Shown piece by piece: positions 34,127-42,675 of a stretch of DNA of 45,558 bases (positions are counted from its first letter, which is position 1; each line of letters starts with the position of its first letter). The notes beneath the pieces are model-generated. The model had not been told where the DNA came from. It did no database searches and worked only from the letters and a program-made list of their open reading frames with translations. Source of the DNA: Phycisphaerales bacterium (GTDB lineage Bacteria > Planctomycetota > Phycisphaerae > Phycisphaerales > UBA1924). The position numbers and the translations under genes were made by a program. The DNA lies in NCBI GenBank assembly GCA_016793015.1, contig JAEUJD010000060.1, positions 1 to 45,558 on the forward strand. Reading direction: 5' to 3'.

Positions 34127-35490
34127 CAACGCTCTCGAGCGCCATCGCCACGGTTCATCGCACGCAGCCTCTGCTTCTAAAAGGCAGCGTCTCCGCTGTC
34201 CGCGGCATGTCGGTGCTCGTCGAAGATTTTCCCGTGCCCGTCGGCGCGATGGTGACGATCCACTCGAGCGCGGGCGTGCGTGCCGAACCAGTGCCCGGCG
34301 AGGTTGTCGGCTTCACCAAGGACCACGCCGTCATCATGCTCCTCGGCCAGACAGGCGGCATCCGCGCCGGCGATCGGGTCCACGCCGAGCAGTCCTCCCC
34401 CACTGTCTGCGTCAGCCGCTTTATGCTCGGCCGCGTGATTGATGGACTCGCGAAACCAATCGATGGCGGCCCCGCAATCCGGGATATTCATCCCGTGCCC
34501 CTCAGCCCCGAACCCGTTTCGGCCATGAAGCGCAAACGCATCAACCGCGCACTGGCCACCGGTGTACGCGCGATGGACGTCATGACGACACTCGGCCGGG
34601 GCCAGCGCCTCGGCATCTTCGCCGGGCCCGGCGTTGGCAAAAGCACCCTGCTCGGCACCATCGCCAAACGCACGGCGGCAGACGTCAACGTCATCGCGCT
34701 GATCGGCGAGCGTGGCCGCGAAGTGAAAGACTTCATCGAGCATGCCCTCGGTGCCGAGGGCCTCAAGCGAAGCGTGGTGATCGTCGCAACGGGTGATGAA
34801 TCTCCGCTCCTTCGTCTCCGCGCAGCCCGCCTCGCCTGCTCCGTCGCCGAGTTCTTCCGCGATCTCGGCAAAGACGTCCTGCTCATGATGGATTCGATCA
34901 CCCGTTTCGCGCACGCACAGCGTCAGATCGGCCTCTCCGTTGGCGAGCCCCCCGCAACAAAGGGTTACACCCCGAGCGTCTTTGCTGCGATGGCGGGCCT
35001 GCTCGAGCGCGCCGGCACGCTGCAAACCGGCGGCTCCATCACCGGCCTCTACACCATCCTCGTCGAAGGCGACGACATGACCGAACCAGTCTCCGATGCA
35101 GCCCGGGGCATTCTCGACGGGCACGTCATCCTCTCCCGCAAACTCGCCCAGAAAGCGCACTACCCCGCCATCGACGTGCTCGATTCCGTCAGCCGCGTCG
35201 CGGATGATGTCACCGAGCCAGCGCACCAGGCCGCACGCCGCCAGATCCTCCGCCTGATGGCTGTTTACCGCGAGGTGGAAGATCTCGTTCAGATCGGCGC
35301 GTACGCCCGAGGCTCAAACCCCGAGGCCGATGTCGCCATCGAATTGCAACCCATGATCAACGAGCTGCTCCGACAGAATGGAGCGGACGCGCCGACCTTT
35401 GATCAGGCAAAGGCATCGCTCCTCAAGCTCGCGGACCAGGCAACCGCCGTCGCGACTCGCCTCGGCCGATCACGCACCCGTGCGGCATAA
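34123..35490 (+). CDS. fliI: Flagellum-specific ATP synthase-like ATPase FliI
   Basis: Hexameric ATPase that unloads substrates from chaperones at the export gate. The 455-residue protein shows Walker A AGPGVGKSTLLG, GERGREVKDFIE, Walker B VLLMMDSITRFAHAQRQIG and EGDDMTEPVSDAARGILDGH, all typical of FliI. The start is GTG 34123 inside the fliH stop; the longer open frame upstream is a shadow of fliH. Residues 10-90 form the beta-barrel domain. Confidence 0.96.
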   Translation: MTTLSSAIATVHRTQPLLLKGSVSAVRGMSVLVEDFPVPVGAMVTIHSSAGVRAEPVPGEVVGFTKDHAVIMLLGQTGGIRAGDRVHAEQSSPTVCVSRFMLGRVIDGLAKPIDGGPAIRDIHPVPLSPEPVSAMKRKRINRALATGVRAMDVMTTLGRGQRLGIFAGPGVGKSTLLGTIAKRTAADVNVIALIGERGREVKDFIEHALGAEGLKRSVVIVATGDESPLLRLRAARLACSVAEFFRDLGKDVLLMMDSITRFAHAQRQIGLSVGEPPATKGYTPSVFAAMAGLLERAGTLQTGGSITGLYTILVEGDDMTEPVSDAARGILDGHVILSRKLAQKAHYPAIDVLDSVSRVADDVTEPAHQAARRQILRLMAVYREVEDLVQIGAYARGSNPEADVAIELQPMINELLRQNGADAPTFDQAKASLLKLADQATAVATRLGRSRTRAA

Positions 35491-35499
35491 GGATGACTC

Positions 35500-35958
35500 T
35501 TGGCCAAGTTTCGATTCGAACTCGAAGCGGTTCTGAAGCAGCGACTCGCCGTCGAGCGCCAAAAGCAGCTTGCACTCGGCGAACTCGAACGGATCCGGCT
35601 CGGCCTGGAAGAACGACTTCGGAACTACCACGGTTCGATTCTCGCCGAAAAGCAAGACTTGCGAACGGCTCTCTCCCCGGGCGGCTCGATCGACGCGGGC
35701 GGCGTCCGCATGCAGGCGAACATGTCGCTGCACTTTGTCTCCAAAGCCCAGCAGACCGTCTATCACCTTGCCGTTCTGCACCGGAAGCTCGATGCGGCCC
35801 GAAGGGAGCTTTTGGCCGCCGCGACCAGCCGCAAAGCGGTCGAAAAGCTCAAAGAGCGCCGATATGAGGCGTGGCTCGCGGCAGAAAGCCGAAAAGAAGC
35901 CGGAGCGATGGACGAGATCAGCGTCATGGGATTTGCAGCAAGGCAGGAGCAGGTTTGA
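35500..35958 (+). CDS. fliJ: Flagellar export protein FliJ
   Basis: Coiled-coil stalk protein that links FliI to FlhA and recycles export chaperones. The 152-residue protein opens AKFRFELEAVLKQRLAVERQ, the usual FliJ start, and is helical throughout. The start is TTG 35500, with AAGG upstream; an ATG at 35493 is in another frame. It sits nine bases after fliI and overlaps the next gene. Confidence 0.85.
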   Translation: MAKFRFELEAVLKQRLAVERQKQLALGELERIRLGLEERLRNYHGSILAEKQDLRTALSPGGSIDAGGVRMQANMSLHFVSKAQQTVYHLAVLHRKLDAARRELLAAATSRKAVEKLKERRYEAWLAAESRKEAGAMDEISVMGFAARQEQV

Positions 35959-36686
35959 AGCGGGTCTGGACAATCATCTCGGTGCTCGCCGTGGCAAACC
36001 TGCTTGCCTTGGGCGGCTTCGTCGGTTGGCTCAAATCCAGCGGCCGCCTCGACAAAGACCGCATGGTGCGCCTCAGAGAACTCTTCGGCCCCACGATCGC
36101 GGAAGAGAAAGCCCATCGTGACGAGGCCGATGCCAAGAGCGCGCAGGAACTCCGAAAAGCGGAGGAAGACCTGAAATCGCTGCGTCCGCCGATCAACGCC
36201 GCCGATCGTCTCGAACTGAGCGCTCAGGGTGAAGAAGTGCGCCGCCAGCAGCTCGCCAGCCTGGAAAAGCAGGTCGATCTGCTCCGCGCTTCGCTCGCCC
36301 GCGACGCGGCCGAAGTCGCCCGAAACCGCGACCAACTAACGCTCGATCAATCCGCCTTCGAGGCGATGCGCAAACGCATCCTCGAACAGGAAGGCTCCGC
36401 CCAGTTCAAGAAGACGCTCTCGACCCTGCAAGACCTCAAGGCCGATCAGGCGAAAAAAGCCCTCAAGGAAATGATCGCCATGACGCCCGCACCCACGGGC
36501 TCGGCATCCACCATTCACTCCGGTTTCGACCTCGTCGTGAGTTATCTGAACTCCATGGACGGCCGTTCACGCGTCAAGATCGTGAACGAGTTCATCCAGG
36601 ACGACCCGAAGCTGGCAGCGGACTTGCTAGAACGACTCCGGACGCGCGGCCTTGCTTTCCGCGCTCCGGAGGTTCCAGCCAAATGA
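35955..36686 (+). CDS. MotE/YlxF-like flagellar membrane coiled-coil protein
   Basis: Homologues at this position (YlxF in Bacillus, MotE in others) combine a membrane helix, a coiled coil and an MgtE_N-like domain, and are needed for stator or motility function in some species. Here 243 residues comprise a helix (about 4-26, WTIISVLAVANLLALGGFVGWL), a charged coiled coil (about 40-150) and a C-terminal domain (about 155-235) with FKKTLSTLQDLKADQAKKAL and DDPKLAADLLERL, resembling MgtE_N/FliG-type repeats. The start is TTG 35955, overlapping the fliJ stop as TTGA, with AGGAG upstream. It overlaps fliK as ATGA. Confidence 0.78.
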   Translation: MKRVWTIISVLAVANLLALGGFVGWLKSSGRLDKDRMVRLRELFGPTIAEEKAHRDEADAKSAQELRKAEEDLKSLRPPINAADRLELSAQGEEVRRQQLASLEKQVDLLRASLARDAAEVARNRDQLTLDQSAFEAMRKRILEQEGSAQFKKTLSTLQDLKADQAKKALKEMIAMTPAPTGSASTIHSGFDLVVSYLNSMDGRSRVKIVNEFIQDDPKLAADLLERLRTRGLAFRAPEVPAK

Positions 36687-38248
36687 CCGCCAACGCCAGC
36701 CTCGTTTCCAACCGATCCACGCCACCCACCAGCGCAGTTCAGGCGCGAGCCAACTCCCAAAGCGCAGCGATCGCGCTCCTGGGCGCAGGAACTTCCTCGC
36801 TCAATCAGGGCGAAGGCTCTTTCGCCGATTCGCTCCAATCCGAATCCAAGCGACAGGCTCCGGCTCAGGGGCTGTTCAGCGATAGTGCCGATACCACACG
36901 CCCCGGCGCGCGTGCCGACCGCTCGGCCGCGCCCGCCCCACGCCGGGATGAAGCCCGAGATCCAAAGCCCTCGCCCGAAGAAACGGATCAGACTTCCCCG
37001 CTCTCGCCCCGAACCGGCGCAGAAAAGTCCAAATCTGCGCAGTTCGACGAGCCCGCGACCGACTCGCCCCTTTCGATCAACGACATCCGCACCGCCCGCG
37101 ACCCCAACCCGGTTCCTGCGACCGGACCGGCCGCCCAGATCACACACACGTCCGTCCAGAATCCGCAGGCACAAGCAGCCGCCAGCGCAAACGAGCCGTC
37201 GCCAGAACAGGCCAATTCCAATGCCTCAAATGCGAAGAGCCCGCGTGCGAGCGACCCGCTCCGGCTGATCGTTCCACAACAGCAGCAGCAGACGCAGGCC
37301 GAAAGCGCTCCGATTGATCCGCAGAATGCCGCCCAATCGACGGCACAAACAGCCTCCATCGCCCACAACGCCACCAAGCCAATCTCCGTTCGCAAGAACG
37401 AGTCCGCCTCCGGCACAAGCGGCTCAGGGCACGCGGCGCCGGTCAATTCCACAATGCCCGCAGGCACCGGGATCGCGATTCACACCGGCGCACCGGGTAC
37501 GGCAGCGACGGCTCAATCGAGCAACGGTGTGACGGGTATCACGGGCGCATCAGCATCCGGTGGCGTTTCGAGCCCCGGCGCACCGCTTGATCAGGTTGCC
37601 CCGCCCCGTGTGCCGGGCGGAAGGCCAATCGAGCAGCCCGTCACTCTGAAACTCAAGATGGGTCCGGCAACATCGAGCACTACACCGCCGCTCTCCGAAG
37701 CCGAGATCACAGCAGCAGAAACGCAGATTGGGCGCGGACTCACTGCCGCGTTCCGCCAGAACACCCCGCAGGTCACGCTGTGGATGTCGCCCGAAACGCT
37801 CGGCAAAGTCCGCATCGATCTGACGTTCGATCAGGGCACGATCTCGGCCCGATTCGAGACGACCAGCGAATCAACCAGAGAGCTGCTCGCAAACAACCTC
37901 GGCGCTCTGCGCGAGGCGCTGCAGTCCCGGGGCCTCACGGCGAATCAGATCGAAGTTGTATCGATCCCCGATTGGTCACAGCAGAACAATTCCCAGTCCG
38001 GTTCCGGGCAGGGCAGCAGCACGAATCAGCAAACGCCGGATCAGTCCTCATCCGGGGGCAACACGCCCTCGGGCCACGGCGGACATCCGCAGCAGGGACA
38101 GCCCGAACACTCCAAGGGCTGGGCCGCCCTGCCGCAGGGAGATGCGCCGTCCAAGCCCTCTTCGATCACCGACGCGCAGGTTTCGCTCGTGATCGATTCC
38201 CGCATGATGTCGCTGCAGGCGCACCTCGAGCTCGACGCCGTCGCCTAG
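36683..38248 (+). CDS. fliK: Hook-length control protein FliK
   Basis: Exported ruler that sets hook length and triggers the FlhB switch. The 521-residue protein has a long low-complexity region rich in Ala, Ser, Pro and Gln (1-340), then the conserved C-terminal domain (about 350-435) with VTLWMSPETLGKVRIDLTF, DQGTISARFET and RELLANNLGALREALQSRG. A second Gln/Ser/Gly-rich stretch follows. The domain and its place between fliJ/MotE and flgD make the assignment safe. ATG 36683 overlaps the previous stop. Confidence 0.92.
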   Translation: MTANASLVSNRSTPPTSAVQARANSQSAAIALLGAGTSSLNQGEGSFADSLQSESKRQAPAQGLFSDSADTTRPGARADRSAAPAPRRDEARDPKPSPEETDQTSPLSPRTGAEKSKSAQFDEPATDSPLSINDIRTARDPNPVPATGPAAQITHTSVQNPQAQAAASANEPSPEQANSNASNAKSPRASDPLRLIVPQQQQQTQAESAPIDPQNAAQSTAQTASIAHNATKPISVRKNESASGTSGSGHAAPVNSTMPAGTGIAIHTGAPGTAATAQSSNGVTGITGASASGGVSSPGAPLDQVAPPRVPGGRPIEQPVTLKLKMGPATSSTTPPLSEAEITAAETQIGRGLTAAFRQNTPQVTLWMSPETLGKVRIDLTFDQGTISARFETTSESTRELLANNLGALREALQSRGLTANQIEVVSIPDWSQQNNSQSGSGQGSSTNQQTPDQSSSGGNTPSGHGGHPQQGQPEHSKGWAALPQGDAPSKPSSITDAQVSLVIDSRMMSLQAHLELDAVA

Positions 38249-38264
38249 CGGCACGCCGCTTGCG
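38248..38264 (+). promoter_or_regulatory. Sigma-54 promoter upstream of flgD
   Basis: GCGGC-N7-TTGCG with GG-N10-GC spacing; GGCAC-N5-TTGC within it fits the general sigma-54 consensus. It begins on the last base of the fliK stop. The predicted leader is about 24 bases and holds GGAG (38289-38292) before the flgD ATG. Confidence 0.65.
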
Positions 38265-38298
38265 AGTTCAATTCGACCGCAGCTGATCGGAGCATTCC

Positions 38299-38754
38299 AT
38301 GAGCACGACTTCGGCCATCCTTGATCCCACCGCGAAGCCGGCCTCCGCCAAGGCATCCGGCTTCAGCTCGCTCTCGAGCGAGCAATTCACAAAGATCATC
38401 CTCACGGAACTGAGCAACCAGGATCCGATGGCGCCGAGCGATACCAACGCGCTGCTCCAGCAGCTCGCCCAGATCCGCGACATCCAGTCGAGCATGGATC
38501 TCTCCGAAAAACTCGGCTCGCTCGTCTCGGACAATCAGTTCGCCTCGGCTTCCAACATGATGGGCAAGATCATCGGAGGCGTCGCAACCGACAACTCGCG
38601 TGCGATCGGAAAAGTCGCTTCGATCTCCAAGACCGACGACGGTGTCTACCTGAACCTCGCGAACGGCAAGAGCGTCCACATCGACAACATGGACGGCGTG
38701 ATCGATCCGTCGTCGCTCACCGAAGAAGAAAAAACGCTTCTGGGGCTGACCTGA
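38299..38754 (+). CDS. flgD: Flagellar hook-cap protein FlgD (short form)
   Basis: Scaffold at the tip of the growing hook. The 151-residue protein has the conserved N-terminal part (QFTKIILTELSNQDPMAPSDTNALLQQLAQI, with the DPMAP motif) and a short C-terminal region with a predicted beta segment (VASISKTDDGVYLNLANGKS). It lacks the FnIII/Tudor-like domain of enteric FlgD (about 230 residues), like the short Gram-positive form. Its stop overlaps the next start (TGATG). Confidence 0.93.
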   Translation: MSTTSAILDPTAKPASAKASGFSSLSSEQFTKIILTELSNQDPMAPSDTNALLQQLAQIRDIQSSMDLSEKLGSLVSDNQFASASNMMGKIIGGVATDNSRAIGKVASISKTDDGVYLNLANGKSVHIDNMDGVIDPSSLTEEEKTLLGLT

Positions 38755-39233
38755 TGGGCACCAACGACCTGCTCCGAACTCTGTCGTCCACGATCCTGCC
38801 ACCTGGCGTCGAGCGCCGCTCGGGCCAATCCGCGCCGGGCGCGGTGCAGGGCCAGAGCTTTGCCGAACTTCTCGCCGGCAAGGCGACGGGCAAACTCTCG
38901 AGCGATCGGGGAGTGAATATCCGGGCCGAATCCGGCGTGCAACTCAACGCGGATCAGATGGCCAGGGTAGCGAACGCGATGGACCAGGCCGAGTCCGCCG
39001 GCGCTCAGCACGCACTCGTCATGATCGACGGCATGGCTCTCAAGGTCGACGTCGGTGTGCGCCAGGTTGTGCAGCAGGTCGACCTGAAGCAGTCGTCGAT
39101 GATGTCGGGAATCGACACGGTGATCCACGCAGGCGATCACACCGCAGCGGCGCAGAAATCGGCCCTGCCGAACGCGGGATTCCACCCGAGTCTCGCGAAG
39201 ATTCTTTCGGGCAATTCCGAATCCGCCGCCTGA
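38754..39233 (+). CDS. Flagellar operon protein, TIGR02530-like
   Basis: A 159-residue protein of the small family found between flgD and flgE in Gram-positive and related operons; its function is not well defined. The family-like part is QSFAELLAGK, followed by VQLNADQMARVANAMDQAES, and DGMALKVDVGVRQVVQQVD. The ordinary recognition rests on this central region (about 60-115) and on position. ATG 38754 is coupled to flgD through TGATG, and a 122-base gap with a sigma-54 element separates it from flgE. Confidence 0.72.
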   Translation: MGTNDLLRTLSSTILPPGVERRSGQSAPGAVQGQSFAELLAGKATGKLSSDRGVNIRAESGVQLNADQMARVANAMDQAESAGAQHALVMIDGMALKVDVGVRQVVQQVDLKQSSMMSGIDTVIHAGDHTAAAQKSALPNAGFHPSLAKILSGNSESAA

Positions 39234-39236
39234 CGG

Positions 39237-39253
39237 TTGGCTTGCCGATTGCG
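39237..39253 (+). promoter_or_regulatory. Sigma-54 promoter upstream of flgE
   Basis: TTGGC-N7-TTGCG with exact GG-N10-GC spacing. The predicted transcription start, about base 39264, gives a 92-base leader before the flgE ATG. It is the only gap in this region over 100 bases apart from those before fliE, fliF and fliL. Confidence 0.78.
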
Positions 39254-39355
39254 TTCTGTCTCAACGAATCGGAATGTTGACGCGAACGGAGTTCGTGTCG
39301 GGAGTCTGACCGGATTCGCTGCGAGGAGTCGCATCGGCCGCGAGAGGAAGCACCC

Positions 39356-41140
39356 ATGGCCTCCACGAACGCACTCTTCACCGGCCTCTCGGGCCTGAAC
39401 GCCAACGCTCGCCTGATCGACGTGATCGGCAACAATATCTCGAACGTCAACACCACGGCGTACAAGTCCAACCGCGTGATGTTCGGCTCGATGTTCAATC
39501 GCACGTTCAGCATCGGCAGCGCGCCCGGCGTGAACACCGGCGGCACCAACCCGGGGCAGGTCGGCCTGGGCGTGCAGGCCTCGGGCACGCAGCGCAATTT
39601 CGGGAACGGTGCGATCAACGCGACCGGCGACTCGCGCGATATGGCGATCGAAGGCGAGGGCTTCTTCGTTGTGCAGCGCGGCGGAGGCGAACAGGTCTAC
39701 ACCCGCGCGGGCTCGTTCCGTCCCAACAGCCAGAATCAGCTCGTCACTCTCTCGGGCGAGCGGCTCATGGGCTACGGAGTCGATGCCCGTTTCAATCTCG
39801 ATAAGTCCGCGATCAATCCCGTCTCGATCCCGTTGGGCTCGCTCACGATCGCCGAACCGACAACGCTCGCAGCCCTCCAGGGCAACCTGAACAAGAACGG
39901 CTCGCTTCCGACCCACGGCGCCTCGGTCTCACTGCGCGGGTCTGCCAGCGCCGGGCTCGGTGTCATCACCGGCGCAAGCCCGGCGCCCGGCGGAGCCAAC
40001 CTTGTCGAAACCTCCACGAGACTCGTCGATCTCGACGATCCCGCGATCGCCGGAACCACCACGTCGCTGTTCGCCGCGGGCCAGACCATCCGCATCACCG
40101 GCGCGCAGAAAGGCCTGACCGGAGTCAACGCAAAGAATCTTCCCGACTCGACGCTGGCGATCACCGGCTCCACCACCATGCAGGATCTGATGGATTTCCT
40201 GCAGAACGCCTACGGCATCGTCCCGGGCCAGACAAACCCCGACGGCGCAACCACCGGCATCACACTCGATCCGGCGACCGGTGTCGTTTCCATCGTCGGG
40301 AACACGGGCTCGCTCAACGACATCACGCTCAACCCCGCCAACATGCAGTTGCTCGACGCCAGCGGAAACCAGGTGCAGGCGAGCCTCTTCAGCACCACAA
40401 AGGCCGCGTCCGCCGACGGCGAAAGCGTGCGAACGAGCTTCGTCGCGTACGACTCGCTCGGCACGCCGGTAAACATCAACGTCGGTTTCTCCCTCGAATC
40501 CACACCCGGCGGCACCGGCTCCAACTGGCGCTGGTACGCCGAGTCGGGCAATCCGTACAGCGGTTCGATCAACCTGGGTTCGGGAACCATCAGTTTCGGC
40601 ACCTCGGGCGCACTGCTCACCACGACGCCTCTTTCGATCTCGGTCAGCCGCGCAGGAACGGGTGCGATCACGCCTCTCACGTTCGACATTTCGCTCTCCA
40701 GCGGATCGGGCGGCGTCACCGCGTTCGCCAACACAAGTGGCAACTCGAATCTTCAGGCCCAGCAAGTTGACGGCGCCGCGATCGGAACTCTTCAGAGCTT
40801 CGCCGTCGGCGACGACGGCATCATCACCGGCGCATTTACCAACGGCCTCTCCCGCACGCTGGGCCAGGTCGTTCTCGCCAAGTTCTCCAACCCCGAAGGT
40901 CTCGTCGATCTCGGTGGCAACCTTTATCGCGTCGGCCCGAACAGCGGAACCGCCGGTATCGCCTCACCCCTCGATCTCGGAACGGGCAAGATTGTCGGCG
41001 GTGCGCTCGAGCTCTCCAACGTCGATCTCGGTTCCGAGTTCCTCGGGCTGATTCTGGCTCAAACAGGCTACTCGGCCTCCACACGCGTCATCCGAACCAC
41101 CGATGATCTTTTCCAGCAGCTCCTCTCGCTCGGACGCTGA
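39356..41140 (+). CDS. flgE: Flagellar hook protein FlgE
   Basis: Main subunit of the flagellar hook. The 594-residue protein has the N-terminal rod/hook motif (LFTGLSGLNANARLIDVIGN, NNISNVNTTAYKSNR), the variable Ser/Thr/Gly-rich surface domains (about 150-500) and the C-terminal motif (LELSNVDLGSEFLGLILAQ, TGYSASTRVIRTTDDLFQQL). It is longer than enteric FlgE (about 400), the extra being in the outer domains. ATG 39356 lies after a 122-base gap with its own sigma-54 element. Confidence 0.97.
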   Translation: MASTNALFTGLSGLNANARLIDVIGNNISNVNTTAYKSNRVMFGSMFNRTFSIGSAPGVNTGGTNPGQVGLGVQASGTQRNFGNGAINATGDSRDMAIEGEGFFVVQRGGGEQVYTRAGSFRPNSQNQLVTLSGERLMGYGVDARFNLDKSAINPVSIPLGSLTIAEPTTLAALQGNLNKNGSLPTHGASVSLRGSASAGLGVITGASPAPGGANLVETSTRLVDLDDPAIAGTTTSLFAAGQTIRITGAQKGLTGVNAKNLPDSTLAITGSTTMQDLMDFLQNAYGIVPGQTNPDGATTGITLDPATGVVSIVGNTGSLNDITLNPANMQLLDASGNQVQASLFSTTKAASADGESVRTSFVAYDSLGTPVNINVGFSLESTPGGTGSNWRWYAESGNPYSGSINLGSGTISFGTSGALLTTTPLSISVSRAGTGAITPLTFDISLSSGSGGVTAFANTSGNSNLQAQQVDGAAIGTLQSFAVGDDGIITGAFTNGLSRTLGQVVLAKFSNPEGLVDLGGNLYRVGPNSGTAGIASPLDLGTGKIVGGALELSNVDLGSEFLGLILAQTGYSASTRVIRTTDDLFQQLLSLGR

Positions 41141-41170
41141 ATCCGATTCCCGAATCCCGCAGAGAGCCAC

Positions 41171-41893
41171 ATGAGCCACACAATCGCCTCCCTCTCTCTC
41201 GCCGGCACCGACTCCGCCTCGCTCCCCTCTTCGGCCCTCTGGCTGCTCGCGGGCTGCGTTGGTTTCGGGCTCGGCGCGCTTGCCGTCGTCCGGCTCATGA
41301 AGCTCGAAACACTCGCCCGATTGCTCCTCGTGCCGAACCCTTCCCGTCACGAAATCGTGCAGCGACTCGAGCAACTCGCGGCGTTCGCGAGCGCCTGCGA
41401 CGAGCGCGCGATCCGCCGCACCGGTGATCAGTGCTCGTGGCGGCTGCTGCGCCGGGGTGCCGAATTGCTCGCCGATGGCGCGCAGCCCGCCGATATCGCG
41501 CACAAACTCGAACACATCGCGGACGTGTTGACCGCACGGCGGGTGCGCTTGCTCCGCAAGCTCTCCTCTTTCTCCCTCGGATTCGTGGTCTTCCCCCTGG
41601 GAGTGCTTGTCGCCCATCTCTTCAGCCTGATCGGCGCAGCCGCCCCGACAAACACCTGGATCGCCGGTGCCGCGTTTGTCGCCGCGCTGGCGCTCCTTGT
41701 GACTTCTTCGATGGCCCGCTGGATGTGCGAGCGCGCCGAGGATGGGATAGCCCTGCGAACCATCGAAACCGAAGCGCTCATCTTCGGGCTGTCAGCGATC
41801 AGGGGAGGCGCGGGACCGGAAGAAGTCGGCTCGATGACCCGCCTCGTGCTCGGTATCGAGCCGGCAAGATCCGCGCTCCGCCAAGCCGCTTGA
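41171..41893 (+). CDS. MotA-like membrane protein, divergent, unknown function
   Basis: A 240-residue membrane protein that may be a shortened MotA relative. It has one N-terminal helix (about 21-43), a cytosolic stretch whose start (SRHEIVQRLEQLAAFA) resembles the MotA loop, two further helices (about 132-155 and 163-181) and a cytosolic tail (RTIETEALIFGLSAIRGGAGPEEV) that resembles the MotA C-terminus. MotA normally has four helices, so the first appears missing. No MotB follows. In Bacillus-like operons motA/motB genes lie between flgE and fliL, as here. Similarity is by eye and weak; a different membrane family is possible. Confidence 0.5.
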   Translation: MSHTIASLSLAGTDSASLPSSALWLLAGCVGFGLGALAVVRLMKLETLARLLLVPNPSRHEIVQRLEQLAAFASACDERAIRRTGDQCSWRLLRRGAELLADGAQPADIAHKLEHIADVLTARRVRLLRKLSSFSLGFVVFPLGVLVAHLFSLIGAAAPTNTWIAGAAFVAALALLVTSSMARWMCERAEDGIALRTIETEALIFGLSAIRGGAGPEEVGSMTRLVLGIEPARSALRQAA

Positions 41894-42048
41894 TCGCACG
41901 GGACAGGTCCGAAAACAGCCGGAAGCCCGTTTGTCTGGCCTTGCCCGGGGCACCCTCGGCCTCGAATACCCCTCGGCCTTGAGTTCAGCCGTTCATCCGT
42001 CGAAATGACCCCGGAACGAAGCCCGATGGACCGGGCGCGGAGGGTGTC

Positions 42049-42585
42049 ATGGCCGACGAGAAAGACGCAAAACCTGCGACGGATGCAAAACCGGCTGCCA
42101 AGGGCGGCCTGTCGATCAAGACAATCGCGATCGTCGCGGCACTGATGATCATCGAGGGCGCGGGCGTGTTCTTCATCGTCGGCTCGACCATGCGGAAACC
42201 CACCGAATCCAAGGCGGGTGAACTGCACGGCGAGGACGAGGCCAAGCTCGATGCGTTGGTCGAGCTGCCGCTGGTGGAAGATAAGTTCCAGAACATGACC
42301 GGAGGCCAGGCGTGGATCTGGGACGCCGCCGTCTTTGTGAAGGTCAAGAAGCGCGACGAGGAAAAGGTGACCGAGGTGCTTCAGGCGCGTGCCGCCGAGA
42401 TCAAGGAAGGCATCGCCTACATCTTCCGGCGCGCCCAACACAGCCAGCTCAAAGAGCCCGGACTCGAAACGATGAACCGCGAAATCAGCGCGTACATCAA
42501 CGAGATCGTGGAAAAGACGCCCGAGGGCGCCAGCCGCATCGATCGGATTCTTATTCCCAAGTGCCGCGGCTTCCCGGCGGGTTGA
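42049..42585 (+). CDS. fliL: FliL-like flagellar basal-body associated protein
   Basis: FliL surrounds or supports the stator and affects torque. The 178-residue protein has a Lys/Ala-rich cytosolic start, one membrane helix (about 22-46, IKTIAIVAALMIIEGAGVFFIVG) and a periplasmic stomatin-like domain (about 75-175) with VFVKVKKRDEEKVTEVLQARAAEIKEGI and YINEIVEKTPEGASRIDRILIP. Size, layout and place fit FliL. A 155-base gap precedes it. Confidence 0.85.
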   Translation: MADEKDAKPATDAKPAAKGGLSIKTIAIVAALMIIEGAGVFFIVGSTMRKPTESKAGELHGEDEAKLDALVELPLVEDKFQNMTGGQAWIWDAAVFVKVKKRDEEKVTEVLQARAAEIKEGIAYIFRRAQHSQLKEPGLETMNREISAYINEIVEKTPEGASRIDRILIPKCRGFPAG

Positions 42586-42675
42586 TTTCCTCGCTCGCGA
42601 GTCCAAATTCAAGGAACCAGCGAAGCGTACTCTGGTACGAGCCGTGTTCAACGGCTTCTACCGGGAGGACGCCCT

